Source: Acidobacteriaceae bacterium (GTDB lineage: Bacteria; Acidobacteriota; Terriglobia; Terriglobales; Acidobacteriaceae). From it: a DNA stretch of 9,813 bases. The stretch lies in contig PMWR01000414.1 of the NCBI GenBank assembly GCA_003166055.1, positions 1,682-11,494 of the forward strand, written 5' to 3'. Positions 5,773 to 9,813 of this stretch are shown here, in pieces. The notes beneath the pieces are model-generated. The model was given only the letters and a program-made list of their open reading frames with translations. It was not told the origin of the DNA and made no database searches. The translations under genes and the position numbers were made by a program. How positions within the stretch are numbered: the first letter of the stretch is position 1; each line of letters begins with the position of its first letter.

Positions 5773-6696
5773 ATGTCCGTCGATTCCACACCCATCGCCC
5801 CCGGCCTCTACCTCGTCGCCACTCCCATCGGCAACCTCGGCGACATCACCCTCCGCGCCCTCGAAGTCCTGCGCCACGTCGACCGCATCGCGTGCGAAGA
5901 CACCCGCCAGACCCAAAAGCTCCTCAACCACTTCCAGATCGCAACACCCACGGTCAGTTGCCACCAGCACAATGAGCACCAGCGCGCTTCTGAACTGATC
6001 GAAGCCCTCAAAGCCGGCGCCCGCATCGCCGTCGTTTCTGACGCAGGCATGCCCGGCATCAGCGATCCCGGAACCTGGCTAACCGCCGAAGCCATCGCTG
6101 CCGGCGTGCCCGTCATTCCCATTCCCGGCGCCAACGCCGCACTCAGCGCACTCGTCGCTTCCGGCCTGCCCACCGCCGAATTCCAATTCATCGGATTTCT
6201 TCCTGAAAAAGCCGGGGCCCGCCGCACCCGTCTGGAGTCTTTAGCGGCCGAATCCGGCGCTTCACCGCGCACGCTCATTTTTTATGAGGCTCCGCATCGC
6301 ATTCTCTCGACCCTTGCCGATCTTGAGGCGGTCTGGGGCTCTGAGTTGCGTGTCGTCGTAGCCCGCGAACTCACCAAGATTCACGAGGAGTTTCTCCGCG
6401 CAACCGTCTCCGAGGCACGCCGCGATCTTGCCTCCCGCGAGCGCGTCCGCGGCGAGATCACGCTGCTGGTCGAGATCCTGCCCTCATCCAACTCCGCGCA
6501 AACCGCAAACGCCGTTCCCGAAACCATCGCCGCTCGCGTCGCGCATCTCCAGGCCGCAACCGGTATCGATGAAAAGGAAGCTCTCAAGCGCCTTGCGCGC
6601 GAACTCGGTCAATCCAAGAGTGACCTCTACCGCGAACTGCAGCGGGGGCGTGCGCGGCTCAAAACCGGTTCCCGTTCCACGCGCAAGAGTCTGTAA
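5773..6696 (+). CDS. rsmI: 16S rRNA (cytidine(1402)-2'-O)-methyltransferase RsmI
   Basis: 307 residues from ATG 5773; an in-frame TTG at 5761 is a less likely start. RsmI uses SAM to 2'-O-methylate C1402 of 16S rRNA in the decoding centre, together with RsmH. Motifs of the tetrapyrrole-methylase-type fold are all present: LYLVATPIGNLGDITLRAL (12-30), CEDTRQTQKLL (41-51), VVSDAGMPGISDPG (87-100), IPGANAALSALVASGLP (117-133), FYEAPHR (170-176), ARELTKIHEE (197-206) and RGEITLLVE (226-234). The C-terminal 70 residues include DEKEALKRLARELGQSKSDL, matching the small helical domain usual in RsmI. No Shine-Dalgarno precedes the start. The 3' end lies 34 bp from the convergent hypothetical gene, with no clear terminator between them. 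Confidence 0.96.
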   Translation: MSVDSTPIAPGLYLVATPIGNLGDITLRALEVLRHVDRIACEDTRQTQKLLNHFQIATPTVSCHQHNEHQRASELIEALKAGARIAVVSDAGMPGISDPGTWLTAEAIAAGVPVIPIPGANAALSALVASGLPTAEFQFIGFLPEKAGARRTRLESLAAESGASPRTLIFYEAPHRILSTLADLEAVWGSELRVVVARELTKIHEEFLRATVSEARRDLASRERVRGEITLLVEILPSSNSAQTANAVPETIAARVAHLQAATGIDEKEALKRLARELGQSKSDLYRELQRGRARLKTGSRSTRKSL

Positions 6697-6730
6697 ACCA
6701 GCAACAGGACAATCACCGCTTGCAAAATGT

Positions 6731-7264
6731 TCATTGGGTCGCCGCCTCAGAACCGTGCGATGCGGTCAGCATTTGCTTCAGCATCGGCATCGCGCTGCCA
6801 AAGTTCGGAAACAGCTCCCCCGCGCCATTTGGCAGACGCTTCAGCCGGGCGGTCCTGCCCGGAATCGGCTCAGCCACGGCTTCATCCGGCACCGCAAAAA
6901 TCGCGCCTTCCTGGATTCGATACGGATAGACCCTGACCCTGGCCAGAAAAAACCATGGGTACCGGGTCAGCTCGATATGCTCCACTTGCGCCGCGTTAAA
7001 GTGCGTGCTCACGCGGCGAAGAGCCAGCTTGAGCGCGCTCGCAATGGCTTCCTGCGATGTCTCACCCACACCGCTGCGCAGCGAACCATCCGCAATCCTG
7101 ATGAAATTCCATCCGCTCTTCAAAATCCTCTTCTCCAGGCGTCGCGCATCGCTCCCCTTGATAAAGCTCCACCCCTCGCGAAACTCATCGGTCGTCATTT
7201 TCAGACCGGCAGGCAATTCGATCCGCTCCCGCAAAAGCATGTTCGATTCGGCAATGTTTCGCAT
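6731..7264 (-). CDS. Hypothetical protein downstream of the response regulator gene
   Basis: 177 residues from ATG 7264. This start is supported by a strong Shine-Dalgarno, GAGGAG, 8 nt upstream; TTG at 7267 is the alternative. No domain is recognised with confidence. The protein is soluble, without signal peptide, membrane segment or cysteine. Notable stretches are TTDEFREGWSFI, ARRLEKRILKSGWNFI, ADGSLRSGVG, a helix EAIASALKLALRRV, and HIELTRYPWFFLARVRVYPYRIQ. These read like a compact alpha/beta domain. I have an unchecked recollection of similar proteins in Acidobacteriaceae. It follows the response regulator gene on the same strand after 75 bp, so the two probably share a transcript, and it may act with that regulator. 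Convergent with rsmI. Confidence 0.75.
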   Translation of the reverse strand: MRNIAESNMLLRERIELPAGLKMTTDEFREGWSFIKGSDARRLEKRILKSGWNFIRIADGSLRSGVGETSQEAIASALKLALRRVSTHFNAAQVEHIELTRYPWFFLARVRVYPYRIQEGAIFAVPDEAVAEPIPGRTARLKRLPNGAGELFPNFGSAMPMLKQMLTASHGSEAATQ

Positions 7265-7272
7265 CAATTCAA

Positions 7273-7278
7273 CTCCTC
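7273..7278 (-). promoter_or_regulatory. Strong ribosome binding site GAGGAG
   Basis: GAGGAG on the minus strand, 8 nt before ATG 7264, is the clearest Shine-Dalgarno in the window. It lies 6 bp from the tandem repeat array, so a change in repeat number would alter its distance from the upstream stop codon but not its distance from the ATG. Confidence 0.7.
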
Positions 7279-7284
7279 GTTCGG

Positions 7285-7338
7285 GTTAGTTGGAATTCTG
7301 GTGTTAGTTGGAATTCTGGTGTTAGTTGGAATTCTGGT
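7285..7338. repeat. Three exact 18-bp tandem repeats between response regulator and hypothetical genes
   Basis: GTTAGTTGGAATTCTGGT is repeated exactly at 7285-7302, 7303-7320 and 7321-7338, and a partial diverged unit follows at 7339-7348. On the minus strand the array begins one base after the response regulator stop (TGA, 7340-7342). The unit is six codons long and keeps the same frame, so each copy reads H-Q-N-S-N-stop. The partial unit overlaps the response regulator's last codons, so the array probably arose by slippage or duplication from that gene's own 3' end. Confidence 0.9.
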
Positions 7339-7339
7339 G

Positions 7340-8017
7340 TCAGTTGGCAGCCTGAAACTTGCTCCCGTTGCGGCTCCTCTCAAAATCCCGCGCACCCGCT
7401 CGATCCGAAGACTGGACAGCCGATTGGACGATTGCGTAGTGAATCACACCGAGGCAATACCTGCATTGTGTTTCGCGTATCGGGCTGTGCGAATCGGAGC
7501 ATGCGTGCGAAAAACTTCGCAGGCACTCCGGGCAGGAGATTGTTACCTGAGCCTCCGCCGGGTTGCCGTTTCCGCTTTGTTGAACCCATATTGGCCCCGC
7601 CGCGCTCGCATGGGCGTCAGCCATTCGTGTGTGCTGCGGCAAAGCGTCCATCATCCGCAGCAGACAGCCCACGCTGCTGCCCTTCTGATAGAAGCCGTCC
7701 GCGGCAAGACCTGAAGGCACTTCGTTGCCGCTGAACATCCCGCTCATTGCGATCGTCTTCATCGCGGGAAACCGGCGGCGAACCACTGAAAGCAATTCGG
7801 AGCCCGACATGCCCGGCATGTTCAGATCGGAAAGAAGAATGTCGGGGACTTCGCTGCGCAACTCCGCCAACGCCTGCAGGCCGTCCTCGGCCGTCCGCAC
7901 GCGATACCCAATCTCCGTAAGCACATGCGACAACGACATGCGAATGGAGGGTTCATCGTCGACAATCAGCAATCTTGTTTCTCGATTAGGCATATCTGAC
8001 CTGGCCAGTCGCTTCAT
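7340..8017 (-). CDS. Orphan response regulator with C-terminal zinc-ribbon-like domain
   Basis: 225 residues from ATG 8017; ATG 7993 (MPNRETRLLIVDDEP) is a close alternative with a weak CAGG 7-10 nt upstream. Residues 15-130 are a receiver (REC) domain: acidic pair D20-D21, phosphoacceptor D64 in LLSDLNMPGMSG, switch Ser in AMSG (92) and Lys112 in FYQKGSS. After a linker rich in Ala, Gly and Pro, residues 161-197 contain C162-P-E-C165 and C185-R-Y-C188, spaced like a zinc ribbon, with H171, C173 and H177 between. There is no HTH, GGDEF or other standard output domain. A phosphorylation-controlled, zinc-stabilised protein or nucleic acid contact is the likely role. No histidine kinase gene is in the window. 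The next gene downstream on the same strand is the hypothetical at 7264. Confidence 0.88.
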   Translation of the reverse strand: MKRLARSDMPNRETRLLIVDDEPSIRMSLSHVLTEIGYRVRTAEDGLQALAELRSEVPDILLSDLNMPGMSGSELLSVVRRRFPAMKTIAMSGMFSGNEVPSGLAADGFYQKGSSVGCLLRMMDALPQHTRMADAHASAAGPIWVQQSGNGNPAEAQVTISCPECLRSFSHACSDSHSPIRETQCRYCLGVIHYAIVQSAVQSSDRAGARDFERSRNGSKFQAAN

Positions 8018-8060
8018 TCAATGAACTGGAGTCAGTTTCCCATTCACGATTCAGCAGCGC

Positions 8061-8076
8061 TGTTCAATTTCGAACA
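8061..8076. promoter_or_regulatory. Inverted repeat TGTTC-N6-GAACA upstream of response regulator gene
   Basis: TGTTC (8061-8065) and GAACA (8072-8076) are exact complements around six AT-rich bases, 44 bp upstream of ATG 8017. Size and spacing suit a dimeric regulator's operator. No particular regulator can be named: the half-sites are oriented opposite to the GAAC-N4-GTTC type of LexA box. Confidence 0.3.
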
Positions 8077-8130
8077 AAGCAGAAAAAGGCCTTCGCAGAT
8101 CCCAGGCTCGCCGAAAATGTCATGCCTCCC

Positions 8131-8162
8131 GTAGATGTGCCAAGGGCCACGAATTCGCGGCC
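8131..8162. repeat. Degenerate copy of the dispersed hairpin element
   Basis: It starts GTAGATGTGC like copy A, then continues CAAGGGCCACG. The palindrome is replaced by GGCCACGAATTCGCGGCC (8145-8162), which still pairs except for one A-C mismatch. The stem has drifted while pairing is largely kept. It directly abuts copy B. Confidence 0.5.
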
Positions 8163-8224
8163 TGCTGAAAAGCCCTGGCTTTGAAATAGATGTGCGAAGG
8201 GGCACGACTTCAGTCGTGCCGTAA
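8163..8224. repeat. Dispersed hairpin element, copy B
   Basis: The second intact copy of the element at 3161-3221: TGCTGAAAA at 8163-8171, then a core (8187-8224) identical to copy A at 37 of 38 positions. The palindrome GGCACGACT-TC-AGTCGTGCC spans 8201-8220. Both copies have the same orientation in the window. Confidence 0.75.
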
Positions 8225-8278
8225 GCAGTCTAAAAATGGGAGGAGGGCTTCACAGGCTGCGGAAAAAATCACGCCGAA

Positions 8279-8293
8279 GGGGGGGCAACCCCC
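8279..8293. repeat. Short G-run/C-run hairpin
   Basis: Seven G (8279-8285), CAA, then five C (8289-8293) can form a very stable five-base-pair stem. It lies in the gap between the crp-like gene and the response regulator gene. No poly-T follows on either strand, so it is not a classical terminator. Confidence 0.4.
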
Positions 8294-8421
8294 GCATAAA
8301 GCCGGCAGAATCAGCGCGGACTTCCGCCCCGGAGAAACGCTTTTCGGAATCCTTGCTCGTAATCAGGCCTTTTTTCGCTGCCTGTTCAGCCCCGGTAGGA
8401 GGTTTTTCCTGACCTTCATAA

Positions 8422-8442
8422 ACGCGAAATGCCCTGTCGCGT
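8422..8442 (-). terminator. Hairpin immediately 3' of the Crp/Fnr-like gene
   Basis: ACGCGA (8422-8427) and TCGCGT (8437-8442) are exact complements with a 9-nt loop. On the minus strand the hairpin begins 3 nt after the TAG stop (8446-8448) and is followed by TTATG, a very short T-run. It is well placed for a transcript end or 3' stabiliser, but a weak intrinsic terminator by sequence. Confidence 0.45.
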
Positions 8443-8445
8443 AGC

Positions 8446-9153
8446 CTATTCAGCTGTGTCGGAGCCTCGTGTCTCTCTTCTTTCCTCGCCCGGCATCTGA
8501 TCGTGCAAAATCACGTTGAGCAGCGACTTGTGCACCCGTATCCGCCCGTTGTATTCGATAAACCCAAGCTTGCGGAACCTGTTCATGAAATAGCTCACAC
8601 GCGACCGTGTCGTCCCAATCATCTCCGCCAGTGTCTCCTGCGATATCTTCGGAATGTATTGTTCCGGTTCGCCCGGCTTGCCAAACTCGGCCATCAGCAG
8701 CAGAATCCGCGCCAGCCGCTTTTCGCTGGAGTTGAAGAGTTGATCCACCAGGTCCGCCTGCACCCGCATGCTGCGCTCCAGCAGAAACTTCAAAAACAGG
8801 TCGGAGAAGCCATGCTCCTCGTGCATCGCGCGAATCATCTCATCGCGCCCGATTTTGAGCGCGGTGCAGGCGGTAATCGCCGTGGCCGAAGCTAGGCGCA
8901 GCCCTTCCACCGTCGCCAGCGCCTCTTCTCCCACAAATTCTCCCGCGGAGACGAGTGTGATCGTAGCTTCTTTCCCGGCCTGCGAAACGACTGTAATTTT
9001 TGCGCGCCCCCGCTGCAGGTAGAAGACCGAATCCGCCGGATCTCCCTGCGTAAAAAAGGTCATCTTCGGCGCCAGTTGGACGATTCTTCGTCCCAGCCCG
9101 GCGTTCGCCAAAAAGGCCGCGGCGTCAAATGCGGGTTTTCCCACCTCAACCAT
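8446..9153 (-). CDS. Crp/Fnr-family transcriptional regulator
   Basis: 235 residues from ATG 9153. The frame is open upstream to a TTG at 9375 (309 residues), with an ATG at 9333. I prefer 9153 because GGAAGGG sits 8 nt before it, because relatives I recall begin a few residues before F-D-x-A-A-F-L-A, and because the likely promoter overlaps the TTG. Residues 5-130 form a cyclic-nucleotide-binding-like beta roll (FFTQGDPADSVFYLQRGRAKITVVSQAGKEATI, GEFVGEEAL); the exact cAMP-contact pattern is not evident, so the ligand is uncertain. A dimerisation helix follows, then a winged HTH: ISQETLAEMIGTTRSRVSYFMNRFRKLGFIEYNGRIRVHKSLL. There is no Fnr-type Cys cluster. It probably regulates genes elsewhere, and nothing nearby is clearly a target. 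Confidence 0.9.
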   Translation of the reverse strand: MVEVGKPAFDAAAFLANAGLGRRIVQLAPKMTFFTQGDPADSVFYLQRGRAKITVVSQAGKEATITLVSAGEFVGEEALATVEGLRLASATAITACTALKIGRDEMIRAMHEEHGFSDLFLKFLLERSMRVQADLVDQLFNSSEKRLARILLLMAEFGKPGEPEQYIPKISQETLAEMIGTTRSRVSYFMNRFRKLGFIEYNGRIRVHKSLLNVILHDQMPGEERRETRGSDTAE

Positions 9154-9374
9154 CGGCACAGCCCTTCCCCCGGATGCGATCCTGGCGAAGTGTTGCGGCA
9201 AAGCTTCCGCAACCACCTCGGCTCTCTTGCTTGAAATCGGAATGACCGTTGACCGGGTCGCATCGAGGAATATTGAATCCTCGAAGCTACAAGGCGGCCC
9301 AATCCCGCCGGCGCATTCCACTTCAATCCGCATGCTGACACAGCGTCGCACCGGGCAATGCGGCGGTCTGATCA
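9154..9374 (-). promoter_or_regulatory. Probable 5' leader of the Crp/Fnr-like gene
   Basis: This 221-bp stretch is open in frame with the regulator, but its translation has no Crp-family pattern. If the promoter at 9375-9403 is used, transcription would begin near 9368, so this would be a leader of about 215 nt. GGAAGGG at 9162-9168 is the ribosome binding site for ATG 9153. The alternative is an unusual N-terminal extension starting at ATG 9333. Confidence 0.45.
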
Positions 9375-9403
9375 ATTTTGCTCACTTTCCAGCGGAATTG
9401 CAA
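9375..9403 (-). promoter_or_regulatory. Candidate sigma-70-type promoter for the Crp/Fnr-like gene
   Basis: On the minus strand TTGCAA (9398-9403) and CAAAAT (9375-9380) are separated by exactly 17 bp, each matching 4 of 6 consensus bases, in a locally AT-rich patch (about 9371-9420). The -35 box is part of the perfect palindrome AATTGCAATT (9396-9405). Predicted start near 9368. Confidence 0.4.
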
Positions 9404-9541
9404 TTGTTTATTTTGTGAATTGCCCCACCCCGCTCCACCGCGGTTGGCCCGAGAGAACGAATAGCAGCCAAGTCACTGCGAGCGGATAGCGAGCCTCTGC
9501 CCCACCGCAGGTGGTTTGCCGATAATCATCTTCAACCAGCG

Positions 9542-9601
9542 CACAATAGGAATTGTGAAAGCCACGCGGCGAGCCGCCGGTATGCGAGTTTCAGGAACTC
9601 G
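9542..9601. repeat. Three consecutive perfect inverted repeats
   Basis: CACAAT-AGGA-ATTGTG (9542-9557), GCGGC-GA-GCCGC (9566-9577) and CGAGTT-TCAGG-AACTCG (9585-9601) follow each other within 60 bp, all without mismatches. Spacing is 8 and 7 nt. The first could be a dimeric regulator site; together they could fold as a three-hairpin RNA. Confidence 0.5.
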
Positions 9602-9714
9602 GGACAAGTCGATCGGGCCCGGGCACCTGTACCCCCTAACAAATGACGTTTTTAGTCACCCACCGGCTTTGCCGACCCACGGGAGATGAAACTGCGGGTG
9701 CCCCATCTGGGCGC

Positions 9715-9734
9715 CGGGGTACCCTCTGGGTCGG
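9715..9734. repeat. 20-bp dispersed repeat, copy 2
   Basis: Exact second copy of the 20-mer at 3006-3025, in the same orientation and again preceded by GTGCCCC (9699-9705 region), with an 11-nt instead of a 3-nt spacer. Confidence 0.75.
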
Positions 9735-9755
9735 GGCAGGACGTCTTTGTCCTTG

Positions 9756-9792
9756 TCCGATGGGTGGGAGACCACAAAGGCCAACCATCGGA
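9756..9792. repeat. Wide inverted repeat near the right edge
   Basis: TCCGATGG (9756-9763) and CCATCGGA (9785-9792) are exact complements with a 21-nt loop, followed by ATCGGGTTTTT. The T-run is 5 nt after the stem, so a plus-strand terminator is possible but imperfect. It may be part of the same composite repeat as the 20-mer just before it. Confidence 0.45.
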
Positions 9793-9813
9793 ATCGGGTT
9801 TTTCCATCCTCCG

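Larger units (their letters stand above)
8018..8445. other. Gene-free region with dispersed repeats between crp-like and response regulator genes
   Basis: The 428 bp hold no credible gene. A plus-strand frame at 8190-8444 starts within the repeat element and has no protein-like pattern. From the response regulator side it contains an operator-like inverted repeat (8061-8076), a degenerate and an intact copy of the dispersed hairpin element (8131-8224), a G/C hairpin (8279-8293), a short GCGGA-CT-TCCGC inverted repeat near 8316-8327, and a hairpin just after the crp-like gene (8422-8442). The response regulator promoter should lie in the first 100 bp or so, but I see no convincing -35/-10 pair. 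Confidence 0.65.
9404..9813. other. Gene-free, inverted-repeat-rich right end of the window
   Basis: No open frame of gene quality covers this 410 bp. It contains CCACC-gca-GGTGG (9502-9514), the three-hairpin group at 9542-9601, GGGCCC near 9615, CGGC-TTT-GCCG (9664-9674), the second copy of the 20-bp repeat (9715-9734) and a wide inverted repeat at 9756-9792. A neighbouring gene probably begins or ends beyond the right edge. A structured small RNA cannot be excluded. Confidence 0.55.

Noticed and set aside
7285..7338. CRISPR array
   Set aside because: The units are directly adjacent with no spacers and too short; this is a simple tandem repeat.
6428..7714. 428-residue plus-strand open frame
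   Set aside because: Crosses the end of rsmI in another frame and runs antisense to two better-supported genes. Its LVGILV repeats are only the 18-bp tandem array read on the opposite strand.
8190..8444. 84-residue plus-strand frame
   Set aside because: Starts within the dispersed hairpin element, has no ribosome binding site and shows no protein-like pattern.
9404..9813. tRNA or known structured RNA gene
   Set aside because: No cloverleaf or T-loop consensus found by eye; hairpins do not match a family I can name.

Overview
The window looks like a stretch of ordinary chromosome from a high-GC soil bacterium, most likely an Acidobacteriota member of the Acidobacteriaceae type. This rests on three things: the strong resemblance of the Crp/Fnr-like protein to the acidobacterial form I know, a 7TM-SpoIIE phosphatase with a jelly-roll ectodomain, and gene-free gaps packed with short dispersed hairpin repeats. 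The taxonomic call is inference and was not checked against any database. I see no phage, IS element, CRISPR array, tRNA or rRNA gene.

Layout: (1) Positions 1-797, minus strand, hold the 5' two-thirds or so of an exported nucleoside hydrolase that runs off the left edge. (2) Divergent from it, 920-2950 plus encodes a membrane protein with a signal peptide, jelly-roll-like ectodomain, seven TM helices, a coiled linker and a PP2C/SpoIIE phosphatase domain. (3) 2951-3265 is a convergent, hairpin-rich gap. (4) 3266-3844 minus is rsmD. (5) From a 46-bp divergent gap, 3891-4997 plus encodes a site-2-protease-like membrane protein with two CBS domains. Its zinc-binding HExxH is replaced by RESIR, so it is probably a pseudoprotease. 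(6) 5038-5727 plus is an exported protein of unknown function with lower GC than its neighbours. (7) 5773-6696 plus is rsmI. (8) On the minus strand, a response regulator with a C-terminal zinc-ribbon-like tail (8017-7340) is followed by a conserved-looking hypothetical gene (7264-6731). They are separated by three exact 18-bp tandem repeats. (9) 8018-8445 is a gap with more dispersed hairpin elements. (10) 9153-8446 minus is a Crp/Fnr-family regulator with a plausible sigma-70-type promoter upstream. (11) 9404-9813 is gene-free and full of inverted repeats.

Functional themes: two 16S rRNA methyltransferases (RsmD for m2G966, RsmI for Cm1402, both acting near the ribosomal P site) bracket the S2P-like gene and the exported unknown. 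Three signalling proteins (SpoIIE-type phosphatase, orphan response regulator, Crp/Fnr-like factor) lie nearby without obvious partners. Four genes that lack a Shine-Dalgarno sequence each have a TANNNT hexamer 6-8 nt before the chosen start, which suggests leaderless transcripts. The most unusual items are the inactivated S2P-CBS protein, the 18-bp repeat array that repeats a stop codon in frame, and the dispersed 38-nt hairpin element (two copies differing at one base, plus a degenerate third).
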